Source: Zestosphaera sp. (GTDB taxonomy: Archaea; Thermoproteota; Thermoprotei_A; Sulfolobales; NBVN01). From it: DNA of 64,000 nt. Under the pieces are notes generated by a model. It ran no database searches. It saw only the letters and a list, made by a program, of their open reading frames with translations, and had not been told where the DNA came from. The first letter of the stretch is position 1. Each line of letters starts with the position of its first letter. Shown here one piece after another: positions 8,297 through 16,783 of this stretch. The stretch spans positions 91,122 to 155,121 of the forward strand of contig JAWBSH010000004.1 of assembly GCA_038843015.1 (NCBI GenBank), written 5' to 3'. The position numbers and the translations under genes were made by a program.

Positions 8297-9286
8297 TCAG
8301 TAGTAGTAGGTGTCAACGTAGTGGTGTTCTACTACTTCTTCAGGGTCTTCTCTGCTAGGACAAACTTTCAGGAAGGGGCACTCGCCGCTACTAATGCAGG
8401 CTGGCTTATCTCTAGTACACACTTTTCTACCAAAATACCATAGAAAATCATCCAGTATGAAGGGGTCTAAATAAGTTATTCTTGACAACATCTTATAGGC
8501 CGACCTCACTACTAGCCTTAACATCACATCCTCGGACCATGTGAAAGTTTCCCTCATCTTGATTTTCTTGAGAAGGTCTTCTTCAGGCGTCACTAAGCCC
8601 AACCTGAGAGCAACTCTAGTTAAGTGGTTGTCTACCGGGACTTCCTTATTCCACACGTCAATCACGCTTACCAAGCCTCGTCTCTCCACAAACTTGACGA
8701 ACAAATATGTCTTCTTCTCTACGGGGTCTGAGTAAGCCTTGAACCTCTTCATTAAGTATGTGATTCCTTGGGGACGACTCTTCAAGTAGCCGCCAGACAT
8801 ATTAACTAGCTTAGTAACAGACCCTTCAAACCACTTAATCAGTCCTCTGCCTAAGTCTCTCAAGAGGTCTGCACGTACCTCAGGGTCCCAGACAGATACT
8901 TCATTTACTCCTTTGATACTTAGCCACTCACTCACTTCATTACTGCTGATCTTAGCCATCCTTTCTGGTGAAAAGAAGCTAGGGTCTTCTGCGAACTTCT
9001 TTGATCCTAGCTTATAGAGTAAGTCTGCGCCGTGGTAAAGTCTTGAATCCACGTAGGCTTCATATGGTTTATCTCTGCTGGTCCTATGATCTATGGCTAC
9101 CATAAATATGAAATACCTCAGCACGTCCTCGAGTTCTGCGTTCTTAGGTGGATAATATTCGGTGTTTGTAAAGTCATCTCTTGGTAGTGAGTTTGCTGCT
9201 TCTCTTAAGTATGGAGCTACTGAACTTATCGAGTATTCACGCAGACTTACTTTCTTGAATGAATAGTTTATTACTTCCGCACTCAA
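8297..9286 (-). CDS. HhH-type protein with C-terminal Fe-S loop (DNA-glycosylase-like)
   Basis: The 329-aa sequence ends with four Cys in the pattern C-x6-C-x5-C-x5-C (VCTRDKPAC...GECPFLKVC), like the 4Fe-4S loop of endonuclease III but with wider spacing in the middle. Before it, VDNHLTRVALRLGLV resembles the VDxHVxRVxxRLGL segment of HhH-GPD glycosylases. The canonical catalytic Lys and Asp positions could not be identified, so an enzymatic role is not shown. It overlaps the dUTPase-like gene by 4 bases, suggesting a joint task in avoiding or removing damaged bases. A queuosine-salvage-like protein, which shares this fold, is an alternative. Confidence 0.6.
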   Translation of the reverse strand: MSAEVINYSFKKVSLREYSISSVAPYLREAANSLPRDDFTNTEYYPPKNAELEDVLRYFIFMVAIDHRTSRDKPYEAYVDSRLYHGADLLYKLGSKKFAEDPSFFSPERMAKISSNEVSEWLSIKGVNEVSVWDPEVRADLLRDLGRGLIKWFEGSVTKLVNMSGGYLKSRPQGITYLMKRFKAYSDPVEKKTYLFVKFVERRGLVSVIDVWNKEVPVDNHLTRVALRLGLVTPEEDLLKKIKMRETFTWSEDVMLRLVVRSAYKMLSRITYLDPFILDDFLWYFGRKVCTRDKPACISSGECPFLKVCPSREDPEEVVEHHYVDTYYY

Positions 9287-9777
9287 AGATTCTCACCCTT
9301 ATAAAAACCCTCATAAGTTTTCTCTACAGCTTTATTAAGCCTAAAGAAAATTAGCTGAACTACTCTAGCACCAACACCTAAATTAATGCCGTGAGGATTC
9401 ATTACATGCATTAGAGCCTCGCCACGACCTACATAGCCTGGATCCCACACAGTACAGGAGACTAAAACACCAGATCTGAGTAGTGAGGAGCGAGGGAAAC
9501 ACAGAGCTAAGACGTCTCGAGGTAACTCAACTATCTCAGCAAACCTTATCTTGTAGACTCCTGGGTCTAGACTCCAGTATCCGTTCTCAGGCAGAACTTC
9601 CTCAACTTCAGGAAGTTTTCTCTCATTAAAACCTAAGACTCCGGCACTCCTAAACTTAAATACTTGAGACACTCTTAAGTCGATGCCTGCAGGCTGCAAC
9701 TGAGTATTAGTATCTAGCAAGTCTCTCACATACTTGAGAATCTCATGACCTGTTATCAGCGTCTCAACCACCAACAA
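9283..9777 (-). CDS. dut: dUTPase / dCTP deaminase family protein
   Basis: This 164-aa trimeric beta-fold enzyme belongs to the Dcd/DUT superfamily. The motifs are LQPAGIDLRV (motif 1), FPRSSLLRSGV (motif 2), TVWDPGYVGRGEALMHVMNPHG (motif 3) and GARVVQLIFFRL (motif 4). The VWDPGYVG form, rather than IDPGYEG, and the absence of an obvious deaminase Glu pocket fit the archaeal dUTP diphosphatase branch, which removes dUTP and supplies dUMP. dCTP deaminase remains possible. It is the first gene of the minus-strand operon, and its stop overlaps the start of the Fe-S protein gene by 4 bases. Confidence 0.82.
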   Translation of the reverse strand: MLVVETLITGHEILKYVRDLLDTNTQLQPAGIDLRVSQVFKFRSAGVLGFNERKLPEVEEVLPENGYWSLDPGVYKIRFAEIVELPRDVLALCFPRSSLLRSGVLVSCTVWDPGYVGRGEALMHVMNPHGINLGVGARVVQLIFFRLNKAVEKTYEGFYKGENL

Positions 9778-9928
9778 ACCTTTAGTGCAAGGTTTTTATA
9801 TACTCTCATGACTTAATACCGCGCAAAATAAAATTATTAAAAAATCTTATTATAAAAACTCAATGTATGTCGAGGGATTTAATGTAATTGTTTATATTAA
9901 CACATTAGGGGGAGGATTATAGGGGGTA

Positions 9929-9967
9929 AAATTTATAAGACATTCACTGAATTTATTGTAGGGGGTG
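9929..9967 (+). promoter_or_regulatory. Promoter and ribosome-binding site of the pyruvoyl decarboxylase gene
   Basis: AATTTATAAG at 9929-9938 is a good TATA box 36 bases before the ATG at 9974. GGGGGTG at 9961-9967 is the likely ribosome-binding site. A second G-rich run (AGGGGG) lies around 9906-9923. The 196-base spacer upstream is otherwise A/T-rich and empty. Confidence 0.55.
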
Positions 9968-9973
9968 TGAAGG

Positions 9974-10363
9974 ATGGGACTTGAGTTATTGACGCATATA
10001 GGTGGAAAAAATATTAAAACTAAGGTTTATGGGAGGCATGTATATGGCAGTCTCTACGAGTGTGATTCAGAACTCCTCTCAGACCCAGAATTTCTTAAGA
10101 AAGTAGTTATTGAAGCTGCTCACGTGGGTAATATGACGCTCTTAGACGTCAGAACGTGGTATATGGGTCCTGGGGTCAGCGTAGTAGCTATAATACTAGA
10201 ATCACACATATCTATCCACACATGGCCTGAGTATTCTTTCGCGACAGTAGATGTTTACTCATGCGGCAAACACACAGACCCGCTAAGGTCATTTGAGTAT
10301 ATAGTGAGAGCTTTAAGAGCAAGAAGATACGAGTTTAATATGATTGACAGGTCATTAACGTGA
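9974..10363 (+). CDS. Pyruvoyl-dependent decarboxylase proenzyme, probably arginine decarboxylase
   Basis: This 129-aa protein is of the S-adenosylmethionine decarboxylase fold. The proenzyme would self-cleave between Glu76 and Ser77 in [12 protein letters not shown], turning Ser77 into the pyruvoyl cofactor; Cys97 in DVYSCG is the conserved catalytic Cys. In crenarchaea this family has two paralogues, AdoMet decarboxylase and an arginine decarboxylase derived from it. The start [12 protein letters not shown] and the ending MIDRS resemble the arginine decarboxylase branch, which makes agmatine for polyamines and for tRNA-Ile2 modification. The substrate call is from memory of the family and is not certain. 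Confidence 0.8.
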   Translation: MGLELLTHIGGKNIKTKVYGRHVYGSLYECDSELLSDPEFLKKVVIEAAHVGNMTLLDVRTWYMGPGVSVVAIILESHISIHTWPEYSFATVDVYSCGKHTDPLRSFEYIVRALRARRYEFNMIDRSLT

Positions 10364-10652
10364 TTCACGCTTCTCTCCTCAAGTGAGATAAGAGGGAGGA
10401 TAGGCTTTAATCGCTAGCTTAGATTATCTCTACTCTTAACAAGAAGTGAAACTTAAGGGAGGCCCCCGATAATTTACGATTGAAGTCTTGTCTTTTAGGG
10501 CGGGTTAGGGCGTCAAGTCGGTAGAGTTGTTCTTAAGTGAGTTCTGGCTATTGCTTGATTTTTAAGATAAGTGGAGTTAGCTCTTGTCACGCGTTGGAAT
10601 GTCTAAAACCCAAAAATCATCTGTAGTTGCTAGTATTTAATGGTGGAGTAAT

Positions 10653-11765
10653 ATGAGTTTAGAGAAGGTCTCAGTTGTTGGTGCTGGTCTCGGCGGCTTA
10701 TTGACTTCTTACGTTCTACTTGAGAGAGGCTTTAACATAGAGTTACTTGAAGAACACGAATCAATTGGTTTGCCAAGACATTGTAGTGGTCTCGTCAGCG
10801 ACTACGTCATAAGTTTTCTCGGGGGACTCGTTAAAGAGTATGTCATCAACAGATTTAATGAATACTCTGTTAAGATAGTCGAGGACGGTGAGGTTCGCGA
10901 GGCTCTTACACTTAGATTCAGGAAACCAGTATATTTAGTTGATAGAGTAGGACTTGAGAAAGGCTTGTGTGACGTAGTCACTAGCTTGGGGGGCAAGGTA
11001 AGTACAAAGACTATAGTCACTGAGGTAGACTTAAGCAAAAATTTCTTAGTAACTAATAGGGGGTTACGTCACTACGATTTAGTAGTTATTAGTGAAGGCG
11101 CTACTAGAAGGCTTGTTAGACCACTTAATTTATGCCGTGTGAGTAAGTACTTGATAGGACCTCAAGCATTCCTGTCGGTTAGTGAAAGTCCTGAAACAGT
11201 CGAGGTTATCGTCACTCCCCTCCTCGGTTCAGAAGGGTTCGGATGGGTTATTCCAGTAAGCGAAAAACACGTGATTTTAGGTCTAGCAACGACTTCTAAG
11301 AAGGCTAGCTTACTACTTAGGTATCTAGCTAAGAGAGTCTTTAAACCACTATCAAGTTATAAAATCGAGAACTTCTTCGGCGGTTTAATACCTGCAGACA
11401 GGCCTTGTGAGAAAATTGTCGGTGAGAATTATTTACTGGTAGGTGATGCAGCGTCAATCACTAAGCCCGTGAGTAGAGGAGGTATCTACTCCTTAATTGA
11501 GGAGGTAACAGTTTTAAGAGATTCTCTAAGTAGAGGCTCATTAACTCAAGACTTGATAATAAGTAAATACAAGAGACTACTGAGATTTCTTAAGATTCAA
11601 CACCTGATCTATGAGACTATCTTAAGTATTGGAGGATACTATAAGTTAGTCAAGTCTCTTACCGAATTTGAGTTGAGAGAAGTTAAGATACTCGATTATG
11701 ACAAGCTAGTAACTGACCCTGTTATGTCAGTTTTATTAGCCTTATCAGCAAGTATTAGTAGGTGA
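10653..11765 (+). CDS. Geranylgeranyl-reductase family FAD protein
   Basis: This 370-aa flavoprotein has an N-terminal dinucleotide fold (VVGAGLGGLLTSYVL), the HCSGLVS motif at about residue 47 that covers the FAD in the geranylgeranyl reductase family, and LVGDAASITKPVSRGGIYS near residue 270, which binds the FAD ribose. Members saturate isoprenoid chains of archaeal lipids, but the family is broad and crenarchaea carry several paralogues, so the substrate is unknown. GGAG lies a few bases before the ATG. Its last bases overlap the UPF0145 gene, indicating an operon. Confidence 0.78.
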   Translation: MSLEKVSVVGAGLGGLLTSYVLLERGFNIELLEEHESIGLPRHCSGLVSDYVISFLGGLVKEYVINRFNEYSVKIVEDGEVREALTLRFRKPVYLVDRVGLEKGLCDVVTSLGGKVSTKTIVTEVDLSKNFLVTNRGLRHYDLVVISEGATRRLVRPLNLCRVSKYLIGPQAFLSVSESPETVEVIVTPLLGSEGFGWVIPVSEKHVILGLATTSKKASLLLRYLAKRVFKPLSSYKIENFFGGLIPADRPCEKIVGENYLLVGDAASITKPVSRGGIYSLIEEVTVLRDSLSRGSLTQDLIISKYKRLLRFLKIQHLIYETILSIGGYYKLVKSLTEFELREVKILDYDKLVTDPVMSVLLALSASISR

Positions 11766-12106
11766 GTGTATTGAGTGATAAGGAGATTATCGTCACGACA
11801 CTGGAGTTCCTTCCAGGCTATAAGATCAAGAAAGTTCTTGGGATAGTTAGCGGGAGTACTGTTAGAGCAAGGAATCTAGGGAGAGATATTGTTGCAGCAT
11901 TCAGGAACTTAGCTGGCGGCGAGATAGTAGAATATACTGAGCTTTTAGCTAATTCAAGAAATGAAGCGCTGTCCAGGATGATTGAGAAAGCTAAAGCTCT
12001 CGGAGCTAATGCGGTCTTGGGAGTTAGGTTTGCTACCTCCTCAATAATGAGTGGTGCTGCAGAGATAGTTGCTTATGGAACTGCAGTAGTGGTAGAGCCT
12101 GAGTAA
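11762..12106 (+). CDS. UPF0145 (YbjQ-like) family protein
   Basis: This 114-aa protein matches the YbjQ/UPF0145 family: TTLEFLPGYKIKKVLGIVSGSTV, then a long helix ending in GANAVLGVRFATSSI and a closing strand GTAVVVEP. The family forms pentameric beta rings, has been called a heavy-metal-binding domain, and has no settled function. The GTG start overlaps the stop of the FAD protein gene by 4 bases; a TTG three codons later is also possible. The pairing with a lipid-type reductase is a contextual observation only. Confidence 0.8.
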   Translation: MSVLSDKEIIVTTLEFLPGYKIKKVLGIVSGSTVRARNLGRDIVAAFRNLAGGEIVEYTELLANSRNEALSRMIEKAKALGANAVLGVRFATSSIMSGAAEIVAYGTAVVVEPE

Positions 12107-12142
12107 AGTAGAGCTTTCTTACTAGTCTCAAGGTAAGTTTAT

Positions 12143-13348
12143 ATGATTATTTCGAAGTCTAGTAACTATCTAGATGTATTAGTAGGCATGCTAGTTTTTA
12201 GTAGGCCTGAGCTAAGACTAAACGAGAGAGTTAAGTTCTCGAAAAAGAGTGACTCGTTCAAAGTATATGAGGTGGGCGTTGACGGCATTCAAGCAAGACC
12301 CCTAAGCATAGTAAATGAAGACCTAGTTTGTATTGAATCCGAGATTCTAAGGTATGTCATGTGTAAAGAGGACATGCCAACGCCCGACACGGTAAAGATA
12401 GTTTCAAGAGTTTTAGGTGTTAGAGCTTCTTACGCAGGAATCAAAGATGCTGAAGGTCTTACGTGCCAGTTCATCACTATTAAGTGCCGTCCTGGCATGG
12501 AGCTCAGGAAATTTTATGAGTTTCTCGACGGCAAGATAACCCTATTTTTCCAAGGCTTTACCAACTCTATGTTGAGGAGGGGTCACCTAGAAGGTAATTA
12601 TTTTGAGGTTTTACTAGAAGACGTGAGTAGAGAAGATCTGAAGATACTAGAGGAGTTGAGGGAGTTACATGATAAGATCACTTTCTTGAACTACTACGGC
12701 TACCAGAGATTTGGTGTTAGGAGACCTGCAACACACTTAGTCGGTAAAGCACTCCTCGAAAATGATTTCGAGAAAGCGCTGAACTTAATAGTGGGTAATC
12801 CGTTCCCTACAGAATCTCAGAGGGTTATTGAGGCTAGGAAGTCTTACGAAAAGGGCGACCTGAGAGAGGCTTTGAGACTCTTTCCGAGAAGCTTTAGCGT
12901 TGAGAGGTCTTTGATTAGAGGATTATTGAGGGGCATGAATACTCGGGATGTCTTGAATTTAATTGATGAGTGGCTTATAAGGATGTATGTTGAGGCTTAC
13001 CAATCATACTTATTTAACTTAGCTTTAAGCAAGCTCGTTACCCAGTTAGGAGATGTTGACACGCTAGCACGTAAATGTGATGTGATCCCGTTGCCCAGAC
13101 CTAACTTAAGTTTAGTTGACGAATGCACACGCGAGTCTGTTAAGGCTGTAGAAGAAGAGCTCAAGTTCATTGACGCTAGAAGCAAGTACGTTAAGTATTT
13201 AAGTAAGTCGAGTCGTGAAGTAGTCTTCACGCTACGGGACTTCAAATACGAAGAAATCGGTAGTAAGGCACTGCTCAAGTTCTTCTTGAAGCCCTCAACT
13301 TACGCTACAGTCTTTCTGCGCGAGTTACTCGGCTCTCCCCCTACGTGA
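12143..13348 (+). CDS. truD: tRNA pseudouridine(13) synthase TruD
   Basis: TruD converts U13 of tRNAs to pseudouridine. The 401-aa protein carries the catalytic motif AGIKDAEGLTCQ with Asp102, and the family block NYYGYQRFGVRRPATHLVGKAL at about 183-204, just before the inserted TRUD subdomain. Length is normal for archaeal TruD. The start ATG follows a TATA-like region without a clear Shine-Dalgarno sequence, so the transcript may be leaderless. Pth2, another tRNA-related gene, follows about 800 bases later on the same strand, a frequent association in archaea. Confidence 0.92.
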   Translation: MIISKSSNYLDVLVGMLVFSRPELRLNERVKFSKKSDSFKVYEVGVDGIQARPLSIVNEDLVCIESEILRYVMCKEDMPTPDTVKIVSRVLGVRASYAGIKDAEGLTCQFITIKCRPGMELRKFYEFLDGKITLFFQGFTNSMLRRGHLEGNYFEVLLEDVSREDLKILEELRELHDKITFLNYYGYQRFGVRRPATHLVGKALLENDFEKALNLIVGNPFPTESQRVIEARKSYEKGDLREALRLFPRSFSVERSLIRGLLRGMNTRDVLNLIDEWLIRMYVEAYQSYLFNLALSKLVTQLGDVDTLARKCDVIPLPRPNLSLVDECTRESVKAVEEELKFIDARSKYVKYLSKSSREVVFTLRDFKYEEIGSKALLKFFLKPSTYATVFLRELLGSPPT

Positions 13349-13437
13349 TTCTAGCAGTTCTGTTAATGAGTTCTACTCCTTAAATTTTGCGTAACAGCAC
13401 TTATAACCTGTGCCGCTATTAATGAAAGAGGTTTAGT

Positions 13438-13782
13438 GTGATGTCATTTACGCTTGCTGACCTCAGGAACAGGATAGTGAGTCACTTGAGAAACTACGGC
13501 TTCAGTATCTTTACTTCTGCAGAGTATCAAATCGTTAGCAGGTTACTTACTTCTTTAGGTATTCATAGAGACTTAACTATTAAGAAGATCCCTAACTCTC
13601 AATACTACCTACTAGAAATTGATAAGAGAACTTTCATAACTGAATGTAGAAACTTAGCTAGGAGGAATGAAGCGACAAACATAAATATCTTAGTTAGCTG
13701 TGTCGAGAGTAAAAGTTCTGAGGCTCTAAACAAAGTGATAGAGAAGCTAACTCAAGCTACTAACAGTTCTCCCCCGCCATAA
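13438..13782 (+). CDS. Hypothetical protein, 114 aa
   Basis: I do not recognise this protein. It starts at tandem GTG-ATG codons (13438/13441) and reads as an alpha/beta domain: RNRIVSHLRNYGFSI helix, then YYLLEIDKRTFITECR and ATNINILVSC strands, and a final helix. The size and the sequence EIDKRTFITECRN could fit a small nuclease-like or NTF2-like fold, but no catalytic motif is clear. It is preceded by a plausible promoter (AACAGCACTTATAACC) and stands between truD and pth2. Confidence 0.5.
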   Translation: MMSFTLADLRNRIVSHLRNYGFSIFTSAEYQIVSRLLTSLGIHRDLTIKKIPNSQYYLLEIDKRTFITECRNLARRNEATNINILVSCVESKSSEALNKVIEKLTQATNSSPPP

Positions 13783-14147
13783 GTAATAATTAAGTTTTTC
13801 TTTCTGAGGTTTTTTCTCGGTAGATGGCTGTTCACGAGTTTTCGTTGTTCTTTGTGTTTAGCTTCTTAACGGCCTCCTCAGAGCCCCTAACCACAGAGGC
13901 TCCCGCGCAGTCGCCCGCGATTCATTACCTTACGGGACGAGGAGACTACAAAACCAATAAACAATCACAAAACATAAAGCAAGGAAAACAGCCCCCCATG
14001 TTTTAATTTGTTGGTTTCTCAGGATTAGTAGCTCGTACCCTGATAGAGTTACTGCTTACTGATTCTAGCGTACTTAATCAACTACTAAAACTTATTAAGC
14101 TATACCCGACCATAAAAAGCGAGACTTCACGGATGTGAGGGTCGTTA
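13783..14147. other. Gene-free interval with a GC-rich core flanked by T-rich and A-rich arms
   Basis: No gene is supported here. The interval has a T-rich left part (about 13808-13866), a GC-rich core (about 13870-13945) and an A-rich right part (about 13950-14000). A 60-codon plus-strand frame at 13824-14006 is of low complexity and is rejected. The T-rich/GC-rich/A-rich architecture resembles the element at 40086-40350, but sequence similarity is weak at best. Confidence 0.3.
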
Positions 14148-14507
14148 ATGGGCTACAGGTATAAGCAGGTAGTACTTGTTCGCACAGACATAAATATGAG
14201 TAAAGGTAAGTTAGCTGTTCAGGTAGCTCACGCTTCAGTGTCCGCACTTATGGAGGCACTAAAGTATAAGAGAGAGTGGGTTGAGGAATGGCTTGAAGAA
14301 GGACAGAAGAAAGTAGTTCTCAAAGTATCTAACTTGAGAGAGTTAATGAGTTTTTACGAGGAAGCTAGAAAGTTTGGTCTTCCGGCATCCCTCATAACTG
14401 ACGCGGGATTGACTGAGCTTCCTGAAGGCACTATTACTGCAGTAGGTATAGGTCCTGCTCCTGAGGAGCTGGTAGATAAGATAACAGGGTCTCTTAAACT
14501 ACTTTGA
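14148..14507 (+). CDS. pth2: Peptidyl-tRNA hydrolase 2 (Pth2)
   Basis: This enzyme releases tRNA from prematurely dropped peptidyl-tRNA. The 119-aa protein shows the full Pth2 signature: QVVLVRTDINMSKGKLAVQVAHAS at the N-terminus with the catalytic Lys and His, then KKVVLKV, LPASLITDAGLTELPEGTITAVGIGPAP and a closing helix. GTGAGGGTCGTTAATG supplies a plausible ribosome-binding site. It is on the same strand as truD. Confidence 0.95.
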   Translation: MGYRYKQVVLVRTDINMSKGKLAVQVAHASVSALMEALKYKREWVEEWLEEGQKKVVLKVSNLRELMSFYEEARKFGLPASLITDAGLTELPEGTITAVGIGPAPEELVDKITGSLKLL

Positions 14508-14617
14508 GTACGCGAGTTCAGCCCCCTCGAGTTTATTACGGCTGAAAATAGCTTTCTAGGGTGTAGGAGAGGTCAGATTAATTAAGGTGCTACACAACAC
14601 TTTAAACGGGTGATGAT

Positions 14618-14890
14618 TTGGAGTCTATAGTTATTCATTACGAGAAAGACCGTGTTAAGGTTTCTATCTATGATTCAGTAGGTAAGTTAGTTAATTTCAG
14701 AGAGTTTTCAGGTGGGCGTAGAATTACCTTAGATTTCAGTAATGTTGAGGAAGTCAGGGTCACTCCATATAGCTTTGCTGAGGGCTTGATGGTAACCCTT
14801 AAGGGTGTTAAGGAGTTTAAAGTTTTAGAGGCTGAGGAGGTTGAGGAAGTCTCTGGAGTTGAGGGTGGAGAGATCGAGGAGCAAGAGTGA
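14618..14890 (+). CDS. Hypothetical acidic protein, 90 aa
   Basis: I do not recognise this protein. The start is TTG at 14618, preceded by GGGTGATGA. The body (about 1-70) is beta-rich, with strands IVIHYEKDRVKVSIYD and RRITLDFSNVEEVRVTPYSF. The tail from about residue 70 is almost entirely Glu, Val and Gly. The end overlaps the start of the next gene in another frame, indicating translational coupling. A TATA-like element lies near 14596-14606. Confidence 0.5.
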   Translation: MESIVIHYEKDRVKVSIYDSVGKLVNFREFSGGRRITLDFSNVEEVRVTPYSFAEGLMVTLKGVKEFKVLEAEEVEEVSGVEGGEIEEQE

Positions 14891-15263
14891 CCAACACAAG
14901 AGAACCACACTCTACGTAGTCCTCAATAAAGACTGCGAGAAAGTAAGTTACGAGATAGTAGAGAAGACTACTACCGCACCCACCTATTCTGTAGGCTCGG
15001 CAGAGATTCACAAAGTGTTAGTTCCAGAAGACTCTTTCGTTATTCAGGCTTCCTTTACACTCAACATTAAGAAAAGAGTGATTGGTGAGGTTCTAATACT
15101 TGACTCTAGTGGTAGGTTACTCTGCAGAGCGGTTTATAGGAAGCTTAAGGTTAGAGTAACTTACGGTGGTAACTCGCTTACGATGAAGTTACTTAAATGC
15201 TTGTTTGACTCGCTAAAACTAATAGTTAAGAAGTATAAGGTTCTCCAGATAGCTAAGACCTAA
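14865..15263 (+). CDS. Hypothetical protein coupled to the preceding gene
   Basis: I do not recognise this protein. The frame is open from 14841, but the upstream codons sit inside the acidic tail of the preceding gene. GTG at 14865, preceded by GTTGAGG, is my choice of start (132 aa); TTG at 14841 or 14859 is possible. The N-terminus is basic (RSRSKSDQHKR), followed by beta strands (LYVVLNKDCEKVSYEIVE, GEVLILDSSGRLLCRAVYR) and a basic C-terminus. An overlapping acidic/basic pair could form a complex, but this is inference. Confidence 0.5.
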   Translation: MERSRSKSDQHKRTTLYVVLNKDCEKVSYEIVEKTTTAPTYSVGSAEIHKVLVPEDSFVIQASFTLNIKKRVIGEVLILDSSGRLLCRAVYRKLKVRVTYGGNSLTMKLLKCLFDSLKLIVKKYKVLQIAKT

Positions 15264-15376
15264 TAACTCTCCTAGTTAACAACTCTAACTCATTTTGGTT
15301 TTTATTTATAAGCCTTAACACATTAGTTATATTGTGTGAGTATATGTTTGTGTGTTCGGGTAGGATGGTGGAATGA

Positions 15377-15664
15377 ATGACTAAATACAGAAATTATTCT
15401 GACCCATATTCAGTCAACGTCCAGCGCTTCAGCATATACTACGACAAAAACATTAAGACTAAGACGCCGCAGATAGGTGACGAGTTGATAGTTAAGATTG
15501 TTGAGGTCGACGAGGAAGGCAGGGGTGTCGGGTATTATAACGACTTTAAGGTCATTATACCTAGAGCGGTCTTAGGAGAGAAGGTAAGAGTAGCGGTAAA
15601 GAAAATAGATAATAAAGTACTCCATGCTTCAGTGATTGAGAGGTTTGGTGTCTCAAGGAAATAA
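15377..15664 (+). CDS. TRAM-domain RNA-binding protein
   Basis: This 95-aa protein consists essentially of a TRAM domain (about 32-90): GDELIVKIVEVDEEGRGVGYYNDFKVIIPRAVLGEKVRVAVKKI. Single-domain TRAM proteins are abundant in archaea and act as RNA chaperones comparable to cold-shock proteins; in methyltransferases and MiaB enzymes the same domain binds tRNA. A TATA box (TTTATTTATAAG, about 15301-15312) and GGTGGAATG before the ATG support this start. Confidence 0.85.
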   Translation: MTKYRNYSDPYSVNVQRFSIYYDKNIKTKTPQIGDELIVKIVEVDEEGRGVGYYNDFKVIIPRAVLGEKVRVAVKKIDNKVLHASVIERFGVSRK

Positions 15665-15757
15665 CTTGGTTTGTGAGAACGTCTTATGCGGTACTTAAGA
15701 GGTTCTTGGTGGTTGATAATGTTATAAATTCTACGCTCATAGTTATTTATTGGGTGC

Positions 15758-16783
15758 TTGGTTTTGAGCGAGGAAGAGGCAAGTAGGATCCTGGCTGAAC
15801 TGTTATGGACTGAGAAGTACAGACCTAAAACACTAGATGAGGTAGTAAATCAAGAAGAGGTTGTTATTAGGTTAAAGCAATTTATTAAAGAGAAGAATAC
15901 GCCGCACCTACTCTTTGCAGGACCTCCGGGTACTGGGAAGACTACGGTAGCTCACGCCTTCGCTCACGACTTATACGGGGGTGACTACAGGCTCTACCTA
16001 CTAGAGCTAAACGCCTCGGATGAGAGAGGAATTGACGTGATAAGAACTAAGGTTAAGGAGTTTGCTAGGACTAAAACACCGGGTAACGTGCCTTTTAAAC
16101 TAATACTCCTGGATGAATCAGATAACATGACTGCTGACGCACAGCAAGCTCTTAGGAGGCTTATGGAGATGTATGTTGTTGCTACTAGATTCATTTTGAT
16201 AGCCAACTACCCAAGCAAGATAATAGAGCCTATACAGTCTAGATGCGCTATCTTCAGGTTCGTTCCTTTGAGTAGAGAGGACGTCGTAGGCAGGCTTTCA
16301 TGGATTTGCGAAAGAGAAGGTGTTAAGTGTAATCAGGACGCACTAAACACGATATACGACTTGAGCGAGGGTGATATGAGGAAAGCTATAAACATACTCC
16401 AAACTGCCGCCGCCTTAGGTGAGGTGAGTGTGTCAAACGTTTATAAGGTCGTTGGTCTGGCTCACCCGAAGGAGATTAGAGAAATGATTAAGACAGCATT
16501 AAACGGGGACTTCATTAAAGCTAGGAGCACGCTTAGGTCTCTGATGGTGACGTACGGGCTTTCAGGAATAGACATAATAAAGCAAATACATAGGGAGATA
16601 ACATCCTCAGATATTGACTTGCCTGAGGAGGTGAAGGTAGAACTTGCTGACTACGTGGGAGAGATCCAGTTTAGGCTTGTTGAGGGTGCTGATGAGGAGA
16701 TACAGCTTGACGCTCTCTTAGCTAGGCTAGCCGTCCTGGGAAAGAAAGTGGTGGGGGTAGCTCCTAAACGTGTCAGTAAGTAA
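15758..16783 (+). CDS. rfcS: Replication factor C small subunit
   Basis: RfcS forms, with RfcL, the clamp loader that opens PCNA. The 341-aa protein has the RFC box WTEKYRPKTLDEVV, Walker A GPPGTGKT (55-62), Walker B LILLDESD, sensor 1 IANYPSKI and the SRC arginine-finger motif SRCAIFRF, followed by the collar domain. The Walker B box is DESD rather than the DEAD of most small subunits. The start is TTG at 15758, with another TTG at 15764 also possible. The gene overlaps rfcL by 14 bases, so the subunits are translationally coupled. Confidence 0.95.
   Translation: MVLSEEEASRILAELLWTEKYRPKTLDEVVNQEEVVIRLKQFIKEKNTPHLLFAGPPGTGKTTVAHAFAHDLYGGDYRLYLLELNASDERGIDVIRTKVKEFARTKTPGNVPFKLILLDESDNMTADAQQALRRLMEMYVVATRFILIANYPSKIIEPIQSRCAIFRFVPLSREDVVGRLSWICEREGVKCNQDALNTIYDLSEGDMRKAINILQTAAALGEVSVSNVYKVVGLAHPKEIREMIKTALNGDFIKARSTLRSLMVTYGLSGIDIIKQIHREITSSDIDLPEEVKVELADYVGEIQFRLVEGADEEIQLDALLARLAVLGKKVVGVAPKRVSK

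Noticed and set aside
13824..14006. 60-codon plus-strand frame
   Set aside because: Low-complexity Lys/Gln/Asn end, no ribosome-binding site; composition follows the T-rich/GC-rich/A-rich DNA rather than a protein.
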